Shown one piece after another: positions 42,777 through 51,271 of a stretch of DNA of 64,000 nt. Position 1 is the first letter of the stretch. Every line of letters begins with the position of its first letter. Under the pieces are notes generated by a model, which worked only from the letters and a program-made list of their open reading frames with translations, ran no database searches and was not told the DNA's origin. The stretch comes from Sva-07 sp963707515 (GTDB lineage Bacteria; Actinomycetota; Acidimicrobiia; Acidimicrobiales; Ilumatobacteraceae): assembly GCA_963707515.1 (NCBI GenBank), contig CAVPQI010000003.1, positions 682,001 to 746,000 on the forward strand. The letters run 5' to 3'. The position numbers and the translations under genes are program-made.

Positions 42777-43957
42777 CCGACTCGACCGCCGCCCCCGAGC
42801 CTCGCGCCGTGCCGACGGAACCGACGGTGCTGCGGCCAGCCACCGGGGTCGACGTCGCCGTCAACCTGCTGTGGTGCGTGCCCGGCCAGGTGGGCGGCTC
42901 CGAGCAGTACCTCGTGCGCCAGCTGATCGGGCTGGCGTCGCAGCCGCCCGAGTTCGTCCCCACCGTGTACTGCCTGCCCGAGTTCGTCGATGCCCATCCC
43001 GAGCTCGGTCCGCTGTACCGCCTCGTCAGCGCTGACATCACGGGAGATCGGCGCCCTCGGCGGGTGCTCGCTGAGCACACCTGGCTCCGCAGCCACACCC
43101 GTGACGCCGACCTCGTCCACCACGGCGGCGGCACGGCACCGCTGGTCGGCACCCGGCCGTTCCTGCTGACGATCCACGACCTGCAGCACCTCGCCCACCC
43201 CGAGTACATCCGCCCGACCAAGCGTCGGTACCTCGACTGGATGATCCCCCGCTCGATCGAACGCGCCGCCGCGGTCGCCGTCCCGACCGAGTTCGTCAAG
43301 TCGACCGTCGTCGACGCCTACGGCACCGATCCCGATCGGGTCGTCGTCGTTCCCCACGGTGTCGAGCCCGATCTCGGCGCCGACGCGCCATCGGAGTTCG
43401 AGTTGCGCCGCCAGTACGGGCTCGGGGCGGGCCCGATCCTCGTGCTCCCGGCGATCACCCATCCCCACAAGGGCCACCGCTTCCTGCTCGAGGTGATGGC
43501 TCGGCACTGGAACGACCCGGATCTGCGCCTCGTCCTGCTCGGCGGTGCGGGTTCGGCGGAGGCCGATGTGGAGGCAGACATCGATCGACTCGGTCTGCGC
43601 GGCCGCGTGCTGCGCCCCGGGCGCGTGCCCGACGAGCACCGCGACGGGTTGATCGCGTTGGCCGAAGCGCTCGTCTTCCCGAGCGAGTACGAGGGCTTCG
43701 GCGCGCCGGTCGTCGAGGCGATGGCGCTCGGCACGCCGGTGATCTGCTCCGACCAGCCGGCGCTCGCCGAGGTCGTCGGTACCGCAGGGCTCGTGCTGCC
43801 GCGGGAGGACGCGGCCTGGGCCGGGGCGATCGCCGAGGTGGAGCGACGACGCGGCGAGCTCCGCGCTGCCGGTCGTCGCCGCGCCGCCGACTTCACGACG
43901 GAGCGGTCGGGCGCCGCACTCGCCGCCGCCTACCGTCTGGCAGTGGGGCGGGCATGA
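42773..43957 (+). CDS. Glycosyltransferase family 4
   Basis: 394 residues; starts in the stop of the previous gene (ATGA at 42773-42776). VPGQVGGSEQYLVRQL is the N-terminal glycine loop, LTIHDLQHLAHPEY and VLPAITHPHKGH the central markers and YPSEYEGFGAPVVEAMA-like FPSEYEGFGAPVVEA the E-x7-E motif. A soluble or peripheral cytoplasmic enzyme that would extend a lipid-linked glycan. The donor sugar is not identifiable. Confidence 0.85.
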   Translation: MTDSTAAPEPRAVPTEPTVLRPATGVDVAVNLLWCVPGQVGGSEQYLVRQLIGLASQPPEFVPTVYCLPEFVDAHPELGPLYRLVSADITGDRRPRRVLAEHTWLRSHTRDADLVHHGGGTAPLVGTRPFLLTIHDLQHLAHPEYIRPTKRRYLDWMIPRSIERAAAVAVPTEFVKSTVVDAYGTDPDRVVVVPHGVEPDLGADAPSEFELRRQYGLGAGPILVLPAITHPHKGHRFLLEVMARHWNDPDLRLVLLGGAGSAEADVEADIDRLGLRGRVLRPGRVPDEHRDGLIALAEALVFPSEYEGFGAPVVEAMALGTPVICSDQPALAEVVGTAGLVLPREDAAWAGAIAEVERRRGELRAAGRRRAADFTTERSGAALAAAYRLAVGRA

Positions 43958-45222
43958 TCGGTCGGCGGGCGTCGTCGACCCCGAACCGCCCGGCGCCGCT
44001 GATCGTGCTGTGCCCGCACTTCGCGCCGGACACCGCGCCGACCGGCACGGTGATGACCCGCATCGTCGCCGAGCTCGTCGACCGCGGGCACGTCGTGCAC
44101 GTGGTCACGGCGCTGCCGTGGTATCGCGCCCACCGGATCGAGCCCGGTTGGGAGGGTCGATGGGTCCGCCGCGAGACGACCACGTGGGGCTCGATCACAC
44201 GGGTCAACCCGTTCCCCGGCGCCGACAAGTCGAACCTCGCCCGACGCGCCCTCGGGTTCGCGGGGTACTCGGTGCTCGCAGGCTGGCAGTGCCTGCGTGC
44301 CGGCGGTTGGTTCCGTCGGGCGAGCGCGGTGATCGCCATGTCGCCGCCGCTCACACTCGGCGTCACCGGATGGTTGGCGGCGAGACTCCGCCGAGCGCCG
44401 ATGATCTTCAACATCCAAGACGTCTTCCCGGACGCCGCCGTGGACACCGGGGCGATCACCAACCCGACGATCATCCGCGCGGCGGCCGCGCTGGAACGGG
44501 TCAGCTACCGCCTCGCCGATGCGGTGACGGTCCTGTCCGACGACCTGCGCGACAACGTGGCCGCCAAGGTCGCCCGTCCGGACAAGGTCCACGTGATCCC
44601 CAACTTCGTCGACACCGGCGCCATCCGTCCGGCCGACCGCGACACGCCGTACCGTCACGAACTCGGTCTCGGCGACGGCACGGTCGTGCTGTACGCGGGC
44701 AACGTCGGGTTCTCACAGTCGCTCGACCTCGTCCTCGCCGCCGCCACCGCACTGCCCGAGGTGACGTTCCTGATCAACGGCGACGGCGCCGCCCGGGCCT
44801 CGCTCGAGGCCGACGCGGCGACGCTCGACAACGTCCGCTTCGCCGGGTTCATCGACCCGTCGCGACTCTCGGAGCTGCTGGCGACGGGTGACATCCACGT
44901 CGTGCCGCTGCGCGCGGGCCTCGGCCGCGTCAGCGTGCCGTCGAAGACGTACTCCAGCCTGGCGGCGGCGCGGCCGGTGGTTGCGTCGATCGATGCCGAC
45001 ACCGCGGTGCCGCGCATCCTCGCCGAGTCGGGTGGCGGCGTCGCCGTCCCACCCGACGATCCGGCGGCGTTCATCGACGCCATCCGTGCCCTCGCCGTCG
45101 ACGACCGACGCCGTTCCGAGATGGGCGCCCGCGGTCGGGCCTGGGCCGAACGCCACGCCTCACCGGCCGCGGTCGGCGAGGCGTACGACCGCCTGGTGCG
45201 CACGCTGCGGGGCAACTCCTGA
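43954..45222 (+). CDS. Glycosyltransferase family 4, WbuB-like
   Basis: 422 residues overlapping the previous stop by ATGA. HFAPDTAPTGTVMTRIV, FNIQDVFPDAAVDTG, VIPNFVDTGAIRP and LYAGNVGFSQSL are the marks of the WbuB/colanic-acid type GT4 that often adds N-acetyl-L-fucosamine-like sugars. The middle hydrophobic segment may attach it to the membrane. It completes a three-gene glycosyltransferase run. Confidence 0.85.
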   Translation: MIGRRASSTPNRPAPLIVLCPHFAPDTAPTGTVMTRIVAELVDRGHVVHVVTALPWYRAHRIEPGWEGRWVRRETTTWGSITRVNPFPGADKSNLARRALGFAGYSVLAGWQCLRAGGWFRRASAVIAMSPPLTLGVTGWLAARLRRAPMIFNIQDVFPDAAVDTGAITNPTIIRAAAALERVSYRLADAVTVLSDDLRDNVAAKVARPDKVHVIPNFVDTGAIRPADRDTPYRHELGLGDGTVVLYAGNVGFSQSLDLVLAAATALPEVTFLINGDGAARASLEADAATLDNVRFAGFIDPSRLSELLATGDIHVVPLRAGLGRVSVPSKTYSSLAAARPVVASIDADTAVPRILAESGGGVAVPPDDPAAFIDAIRALAVDDRRRSEMGARGRAWAERHASPAAVGEAYDRLVRTLRGNS

Positions 45223-45239
45223 TCGGGCCGCCCCGGCGA

Positions 45240-45245
45240 TAGCAT
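45240..45245 (+). promoter_or_regulatory. -10 element (TAGCAT) inside the glycan gene run
   Basis: TAGCAT ends 9 nt before GTG 45255, suggesting a second promoter for the last three genes of the run. Confidence 0.45.
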
Positions 45246-45254
45246 TTTGTTCTC

Positions 45255-46115
45255 GTGGCAACCTCCTCCTCCACCAAGAAGGCCGCCAAGCTGGCGCGTT
45301 CCGGCCAGGGCAAGAAGATCCGCTTCCAGGGCGGCATGGTGTTCCCGCTCGTCGTCGCGCTCGTCGTCGTGCTCGGTTTCGGGCTCGTCGTCTACGCCCG
45401 CCAGAGCCGTCCGGCCGCCGATGCCTCGGCGCCCACCGCCACCGACCACTGGCACCACGCCTACGGCTTCTACCTGTGCGACACCTGGGTGCAGCTGAGC
45501 GGCGCGCTCGAGGAGACGACGCAGACCGGGTACGCCAACACCGACTTCGCCCGCACCGGCATCCACAGCCACGACGACGGCATCATCCACTGGCACCCGT
45601 TCACCAGCGCCGCCGTGGGCAGCCGGGCCAAGCTCGGGGTCTTCCTCGAGAACTACGGCGTCGAACTGACCGAGGACACGCTGACCTTCCCCGAGAACCA
45701 GCGTGCCGCCCTGCCGTCCCAGCAGGACACGGGCGTGTTCGAGGAGGGCGAGACGACGTGCACGATCGACGGCACCGAGAAGGATGCCGAGCTGAAGGTC
45801 GTCGTCTGGAACAACTTCACCGACACCGACGACGGCACCACGTACATCGCCGACTTCAACAACATCCGTCTCAACCAGGACCAGATGGTCGTGGCGATCG
45901 CTTTCGTGCCGGGCGACACCGAGGTGTCGATGCCGCCGTGGGCCAAGGATCTCCCCGACCTCAGCCAGATCGACATGAACCAGGTCACCCAGGACGAGTT
46001 GCTCGGTGACGTGGCCGGCGCGACGCCCGCCGGCACCGTGGCCGAGGGTTCGCTGCCCGCGAGCACCACCCCCGACACGGTCGCGGGCGAGACACCGGCG
46101 ACGACCGGCGGCTGA
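45255..46115 (+). CDS. Membrane-anchored His-rich extracytoplasmic protein, unknown
   Basis: 286 residues: a basic N-terminal tail (KKAAKLARSGQGKK), one membrane helix (VFPLVVALVVVLGFGLVVY), then an exported domain rich in histidines: DHWHHAYGFYLC and GIHSHDDGIIHWHPF. The His clusters look like a metal site. The C terminus is a Pro/Thr/Gly-rich tail. I know similar sequences only from Acidimicrobiia-type genomes and cannot give a function. It overlaps the following nucleotidyltransferase start by one base, so it is in the glycan operon. Confidence 0.7.
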   Translation: MATSSSTKKAAKLARSGQGKKIRFQGGMVFPLVVALVVVLGFGLVVYARQSRPAADASAPTATDHWHHAYGFYLCDTWVQLSGALEETTQTGYANTDFARTGIHSHDDGIIHWHPFTSAAVGSRAKLGVFLENYGVELTEDTLTFPENQRAALPSQQDTGVFEEGETTCTIDGTEKDAELKVVVWNNFTDTDDGTTYIADFNNIRLNQDQMVVAIAFVPGDTEVSMPPWAKDLPDLSQIDMNQVTQDELLGDVAGATPAGTVAEGSLPASTTPDTVAGETPATTGG

Positions 46116-47116
46116 TGCGCGCCGTCGTGCTGGTCGGCGGCTTCGGCACCCGACTGCGCCCGTTGACGTACACCGTCCCCAAGCCGATGCTCCCGGTCGG
46201 CCACGAGCCGATGATCTCCCGGCTCGTCGACCGTCTCGCCGGCGGCGGGGTCACCGAGGTGGTGCTCGCACTCGGATTCCGGCCCGAGCCGTTCGTCGAG
46301 GCATTCCCCGACGGTCGCTGCGGTTCGGTCGCGCTCACCTATGCCGTCGAGCCGGAGCCCCTCGACACCGCCGGTGCGATCCGCTTCGCCGCCGAGGCGG
46401 CGGGCATCGACGACACGTTCGTCGTCGCCAACGGTGACATCCTCACCGACCTCGACGTCGGTGGGTTGGTGGACTGCCATCGCCGCGCCAGTGCCGAGGC
46501 GACCGTGCACCTCATCGGCGTCGACGACCCGTCGGCGTTCGGCGTCGTCGACCTCGCGCCCGACGGCCTCGTGCGGGCGTTCATCGAGAAGCCCGCCCCG
46601 GGGACCGAGCCCAGCAACCTGATCAACGCCGGCACCTACGTGTTCGAGCCGAGCGTGCTCGACCGCATCCCGTCCGGCGTGCCGGTGTCGGTCGAGCGGG
46701 ACACGTTTCCCGACCTCGTCGTCGCAGGTTCGTTCTACGGCTACGCCACCGACGACTACTGGATCGACGCCGGCCGCCCCGAGCTGTACCGGGCGGCGAA
46801 CCTCGACCTCCTCGACGGCGCGCGGGCGTCGCAGCATGTCGTGGCGATCGACCCGTCGGCCCTCGTCGAGCCGTCGGCGAAGGTCGTCAACAGCATCGTC
46901 GGCGCAGGAGCGTCGATCGGAGCCGGTGCGCAGGTCACCGATTCGGTGATCCTGCCGTCGGCGGTGGTCGGCGAGGCGTCGATCGTCGAGCGTTCCGTCG
47001 TCATGGGCCGCGTCGAGCGCGACGCCCGGGTGATCGACAGCATGGTGGGTGCGGCGGGCGTCGTCGCCGCCGGTCGAACCCTCGACCACGGCGCCGAACC
47101 TCCCGCGGAGCGGTGA
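46115..47116 (+). CDS. Sugar-nucleotidyltransferase (mannose-1-phosphate guanylyltransferase type)
   Basis: 333 residues. VGGFGTRLRPLTYTVPKPMLP is the pyrophosphorylase signature and NGDILTDLDV the metal-binding Asp; the C-terminal beta-helix repeats (GAGASIGAGAQV, VERSVVMG) give the ManB/Rv3264c type. GDP-mannose from mannose-1-phosphate is the likely product and would feed gmd and fcl. Its start (ATG 46115) shares a base with the upstream stop, and its stop overlaps the next start by GTGA. Confidence 0.85.
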   Translation: MRAVVLVGGFGTRLRPLTYTVPKPMLPVGHEPMISRLVDRLAGGGVTEVVLALGFRPEPFVEAFPDGRCGSVALTYAVEPEPLDTAGAIRFAAEAAGIDDTFVVANGDILTDLDVGGLVDCHRRASAEATVHLIGVDDPSAFGVVDLAPDGLVRAFIEKPAPGTEPSNLINAGTYVFEPSVLDRIPSGVPVSVERDTFPDLVVAGSFYGYATDDYWIDAGRPELYRAANLDLLDGARASQHVVAIDPSALVEPSAKVVNSIVGAGASIGAGAQVTDSVILPSAVVGEASIVERSVVMGRVERDARVIDSMVGAAGVVAAGRTLDHGAEPPAER

Positions 47117-48030
47117 AGTTCTTCGTCGTCGGGGGAGCGGGCTTCGTCGGCTCGCACCTCGTCGACCGACTCGTCGCCGAAGGCCAGACCGTCGACGTCA
47201 TCGACAACTTGTCGAGCGGATCGCTGGCCAACCTCGCCGAGGCTCGCGCCGCGGGCGGCGCGTTGAAGTTCCACCATCTCGATGCCGCGTCCGCCGAGGC
47301 CGACTCGTCGATCGGCAACCGACCGCCCGACGTGATCTACGTGACGGCGCTGCTCGCCGACCACGACCTCGGACCTGCCGCTGCCGGTGAAGCCGTCGGT
47401 TCGCTGCTGGCGGTGCTCGAGGCCGCCCGCCGGCACGGGGTGAGCAAGGTCGTGGTGACCCTTCCGGCGAGCGCGCTGTACGGCCATCCGGCGACCAAGG
47501 AACTGCCGGCGAAGGAGCGTGAGGCACCGGCCTTCGAGGGGCGCGGTGTCCGCGGTGTCGTCGGGCGGGCGCTGCTCGACCTCCTCGCTGTGTACCGCGA
47601 GCGGTACGCCATCGAGTTCGCCGCACTCCTCGTCGGCACCGTCTACGGCCCGCGACAGCGGCCTGACGGCGGTGTCGTGGCGGCGCTGTACGAGGCGGCG
47701 CGGTCGGGGTCGGCGCCGACGATCACCGGCGATGGGCGTCAGACCCGCGACCTGGTGTTCGTCGACGACGTCGTCGATGCGCTCGTGCGCGCCTCCGAGC
47801 GCGGTGGTGGGGTGGCGATCAACGTCGGCACGGGAACACAGACGTCGGTCAACGATCTCTGGAGCCAGCTGTCGCGGCTCGTCGGCACCGAGACGGCACC
47901 GCAGTACGTTCCGGGCCGTTCCGACGAGCTGCACCGCTTCGCCCTCTCGCCGGTCCGCGCCAGGATCCACCTCGGGTGGTCGCCGTGGACCGACGTCGAT
48001 GACGGACTGCGGCGGCTGACGTCGGGCTGA
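47113..48030 (+). CDS. Extended SDR epimerase-like protein, catalytic Tyr-Lys absent
   Basis: 305 residues. The NAD-binding VVGGAGFVGSHLVDRL and the GTVYGPRQRP, GDGRQTRDLVFVDDVV segments are those of UDP-sugar epimerases/dehydratases. Where members have PYGVSK (Tyr-x3-Lys), this reads RGVVGR, so both catalytic residues are replaced; the upstream Ser (ASALYG) remains. It may be a binding or regulatory relative, or use another chemistry. GTG 47113 overlaps the upstream stop. It ends the plus-strand run. Confidence 0.78.
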   Translation: MKFFVVGGAGFVGSHLVDRLVAEGQTVDVIDNLSSGSLANLAEARAAGGALKFHHLDAASAEADSSIGNRPPDVIYVTALLADHDLGPAAAGEAVGSLLAVLEAARRHGVSKVVVTLPASALYGHPATKELPAKEREAPAFEGRGVRGVVGRALLDLLAVYRERYAIEFAALLVGTVYGPRQRPDGGVVAALYEAARSGSAPTITGDGRQTRDLVFVDDVVDALVRASERGGGVAINVGTGTQTSVNDLWSQLSRLVGTETAPQYVPGRSDELHRFALSPVRARIHLGWSPWTDVDDGLRRLTSG

Positions 48031-48034
48031 CGGG

Positions 48035-49032
48035 TCAGCGGGCTCGGTGCCGGGCGGCATCGACGGTGGCGTGGGCGAGCTCGCGGGCGACGTCCGGGGA
48101 ACGCATCACGGTGTCGACGACGAGGCAGCGCAGACCGGCCGCCTCGACGGCGTCGGCCAGGTGGGCGTCGGCATGGTCGATGACGAGCGTGCCGGCGATC
48201 GGGGCGTAGAGCGACGCCACGCCGACGACGCTGACGTCGATCCCGGCGGCGCGCGAGCATCCGGTCCGCTGGCCCCTTGAGGGCGACGCCGCCGACGATC
48301 GGTGACACGGCGACCACCGAGTCGCGTCGCGCCGCCAGGGCATCGTCGACGCCGTCGAGCGACCGGATCGGGCCGATCGAGACGAGCGGGTTGGACGGCG
48401 CGATCACGACGACGTCGGCGTCGAGCGCCGCGCCAGCCGACGGGGACAGCGCCGCCTGACCGTCGAAGCGGACCGCCACCACGTCGGCGTCGTGACGCAG
48501 GCGGACGAAGTAGTCCTGGAACGAGATCTCGGTCTGCTCGTCGCCGTCGACGACGGTCACCATCGTCGACAGCCGATCGTCGGACATCGGCATGATACGG
48601 ATCGGCACGTCCCAGGCGCGGCGGATCTCGTCGGTGACATCGGTGAGGCTGGCACCCTCGCGAAGGCGGGCGGTGCGGTAGAAGTGGGTCGCCAGGTCCT
48701 TGTCGCCGAGGTTGAACCAGCGTCGGCGCGGCGGCCGAGCCCGCAGGCCGGACGGCCTCGAAGCGTTCGAGCGCCGCCATCGCGGTCCAGGTCTCGTCGA
48801 CCAGCCCCCAGCCGCGTCCCGGGTCGATGGCGTCGGCGAGGGTGTAGGTGATCGTGTCGAGGTCCGGCGAGATCGACAGACCGTGGAGGATGCAGTCGTC
48901 GCCGGTGTTGACGACGGCCGTGATCAGCGCCGGGTCGGCGACTGCGCTGATCAACCCGCGGAGGAAGCGGGCGGCACCGACCCCGCCGGAGATGACGGTG
49001 ATCGACGGCGCAGCGGAGCGGTCAGCGCCCAT
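48035..49032 (-). CDS. cofD: 2-phospho-L-lactate transferase (F420 biosynthesis), two frameshifts
   Basis: About 332 residues once two indels are corrected (near 48720 and near 48250). The N terminus VISGGVGAARFLRGL, NTGDDCILHGLSISPDLDT, then FNLGDKDLATHFYRT, IMPMSDDRLST and finally GVASLYAPIAGTLVIDHAD are the CofD/FbiA landmarks. The enzyme joins a phospho-lactate or phosphoenolpyruvate moiety to FO for coenzyme F420. The ATG at 49032 lies inside the end of the glycosyltransferase gene (11-bp overlap). FbiB is not in the window. Confidence 0.85.
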
Positions 49033-50119
49033 CGCCGAGCTCCCGGTAGATCCCCGCCAGACGGTCGGCGGTGGTGGCCCACGAGAAGCGGGCGATGTTG
49101 GCCCGTCCGCGGCGGGCGAGCTTGGCGTGCATGTCGTCGCTGGTGACGATCCAGTAGAGGTTGGCCGCCAACGCCTCGGCGTCACGGGCCGGACTGAGCA
49201 GGGCGGCCGCACCGGCGACCTGGGGGATCGAACCGGCGGTGCTGGCGACGACGGGGATGCCGGCTTGTTGCGCCTCGAGGATCGGGAAGCCGAAGCCCTC
49301 GTCGAGCGACGGGTAGGCGAGGGCTCGAGCGCCGCGCAGCAGCCACGACTTCGCCTGATCGTCGACGGGACCGGTCCGGATGACCCGGGCGGCGGCCTCG
49401 CCGGGGAGGCGGGCGATCGCCCGATCGACCGCGGCGGTGTCGTTGCCGGCGGCGCCGGCCATCACCAGCCGCACGGTCTCGTGCTCGCGGGCGAGGCGAC
49501 CGAACGCGTCGACGAGGGTCGGCAGGTTCTTGCGTCGTTCCATCGTCGCCAGCGCCAGGATGAACGGGTGCTCGTCGAGCGCCGGGAGTGTGGCCGGCGC
49601 GGCTTGGTCGGCGCTCGGTAGCACGATCGTGGGCGGCGGGCCGAGGAGCACGGTGTGCACGAGATCGGTGCCGAGCAGCTCGCGTACTCGACGGGTCGTG
49701 GCATCCGAGCTGGTGACGACGTGGGCGCCGTCGGCGACGGCGCGACGGAGCACGGCGCCGGCGAGGCGGACGTCGTTGACGGCGTCTTCGGGATGGTCGA
49801 GGAACCAGCAGTCGTAGACCGACACGAGCCGTGGCGTACGCGTTGGTGGGACGACGTAGTTCGTGCCGTGCACGACGTCGTGAGGGCCGAGCCAGCGATC
49901 GACCGGCGGCGAGCGCCGGGCCCACAAGCGCAGCGCAGCGGCCGCGGGGATCGGGAGACGCCGTTCCGGTGGTTGCACTCGGGCGCGTGCGCTCGTGACG
50001 TACGGAACCAGCTCGACGTCGGGGTGCTGGCGGAGGGCGTCGACGGTCCAGGCAATGGCGTTACCGACGCCGGTGCGGTGACCGTGCAACGGGCCCGTGT
50101 CGATCGCCACCTGTGTCAT
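49022..50119 (-). CDS. Glycosyltransferase family 4
   Basis: 365 residues. IDTGPLHGHRTGVGNAI is the N-terminal loop, HGTNYVVPPTRTPRLVSVYDC, LALATMERRKNLPTL and YPSLDEGFGFPILEA (E-x7-E) are clear GT4 marks, close to the mannosyl-/rhamnosyltransferase WbaZ-like type. TACGCT lies 9 nt before the ATG. It is first in a two-gene minus-strand operon with cofD. Confidence 0.86.
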   Translation of the reverse strand: MTQVAIDTGPLHGHRTGVGNAIAWTVDALRQHPDVELVPYVTSARARVQPPERRLPIPAAAALRLWARRSPPVDRWLGPHDVVHGTNYVVPPTRTPRLVSVYDCWFLDHPEDAVNDVRLAGAVLRRAVADGAHVVTSSDATTRRVRELLGTDLVHTVLLGPPPTIVLPSADQAAPATLPALDEHPFILALATMERRKNLPTLVDAFGRLAREHETVRLVMAGAAGNDTAAVDRAIARLPGEAAARVIRTGPVDDQAKSWLLRGARALAYPSLDEGFGFPILEAQQAGIPVVASTAGSIPQVAGAAALLSPARDAEALAANLYWIVTSDDMHAKLARRGRANIARFSWATTADRLAGIYRELGDGR

Positions 50120-50128
50120 CCGGCGGGG

Positions 50129-50134
50129 AGCGTA
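50129..50134 (-). promoter_or_regulatory. -10 element (TACGCT) of the GT4-cofD operon
   Basis: Minus-strand TACGCT ends 9 nt before the ATG at 50119. Confidence 0.5.
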
Positions 50135-50159
50135 TCGGCGGGCGTCAACCCCTGTCCGG

Positions 50160-50165
50160 TAGAAT
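50160..50165 (+). promoter_or_regulatory. -10 element (TAGAAT) of gmd
   Basis: TAGAAT ends 10 nt before the ATG at 50176, back to back with the minus-strand promoter at 50129. Confidence 0.45.
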
Positions 50166-50175
50166 CGTCGACCTT

Positions 50176-51172
50176 ATGCCTACTGCGTTCATCACCGGGA
50201 TCACTGGCCAGGATGGTCAGCATTTGGCGGAGTTCTTGCACGGTGAGGGTTATCACGTGTTCGGGATGGTGAAGGGGCAGAACAATCCGCGGGTGGAGGC
50301 GTTGCAGGCGGAGTTGCCGTTTGTCGAGTTGGTGTCGGGGGATTTGGCGGATTTGCCGTCGATCGTGCAGGCGTTGGAGTTCGCTCAGCCCGATGAGGTG
50401 TACAACCTGGGTGCGATCAGCTTTGTGGCGTTGTCGTTCTCGCAGGCGGAGTTGACGGCGAACATCACCGGGTTGGGTGTGTTGCGGATGTTGGAAGCGG
50501 TGCGGATGGTGGGTGGTGCGGAGAATCCGATCCGCTTCTATCAAGCCAGTTCGTCGGAGATGTTCGGCAAGGTGCGCGAGACGCCGCAGACGGAGATGAC
50601 GCCGTTCCATCCGCGTAGCCCGTATGGGTGTGCGAAGGTGTTCGGGCATGACATCGTGGTGAATTATCGCGAGTCGTATGGGATGCATGCGTCGTCGGGG
50701 ATCTTGTTCAACCATGAGGGCCCGCGGCGGGGGTTGGAGTTCGTGACTCGCAAGGTGACCAATGCGGTGGCGCGGATCAAGTTGGGGTTGCAGGACGAGG
50801 TGGTGTTGGGCAATCTCGATTCGAAGCGTGATTGGGGGTATGCGGGTGACTACGTGCGGGGCATGTGGTTGATGTTGCAGCAGGACGAACCCGACGATTA
50901 TGTGTTGGCGACCGGGCGAGACGCATTCGATCGAGGATCTGGTCGCCCGGGCGTTTGGTGAGGTGGGGATCGACAACTGGCGTGACTATGTCCGTCAGGA
51001 TCCGAAGTTCTTGCGTCCGGCCGAGGTCGATCTGTTGATCGGTGACGCGTCCAAGGCGCGGACCAAGCTCGGTTGGGAGCCCGAAGTCGACTTCCCGACG
51101 TTGATCAAGATGATGGTCGACCACGACCTCCAACGCGAAGCCACCAAAGCCGGCATCCCCCTTCCTGGCTGA
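50176..51172 (+). CDS. gmd: GDP-mannose 4,6-dehydratase, frameshifted
   Basis: About 331 residues after removing the extra C at 50917. ITGITGQDGQHLAEFL binds NADP, SSSEMFGKV has the catalytic Thr/Ser region and YGCAKVFGHDI the Tyr/Lys; ILFNHEGPRRG and KRDWGYAGDYVRGMW are diagnostic. As written it ends early at VLATGRDAFDRGSG; the corrected frame continues ETHSIEDLVARAF to the stop at 51172. It makes GDP-4-keto-6-deoxymannose, the substrate of Fcl. Codon use in the first 800 bp is rich in TTG and GGT/GGG, unlike the neighbours. Confidence 0.9.
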
Positions 51173-51270
51173 TCGGGCCTCACCACCAGCCGGTGGTTGG
51201 CCGAATTTGGTCGGCCCGATCTCCGGCTCGTCGCTGGCGCTTCCCTCGCCGTTCCTGGCTGATCGGGCCG
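51162..51270. repeat. Palindromic repeat family, locus C
   Basis: One full unit and the start of a second. The left arm GATCGGGCC (51171-51179) pairs perfectly with GGCCCGATC (51213-51221), then CTCCGGCTCGTCGCTGGCG follows; TTCCTGGCTGATCGGGCC recurs at 51252. It begins in the last codons of gmd and lies between gmd and the convergent flippase gene. Confidence 0.8.
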
Positions 51271-51271
51271 C

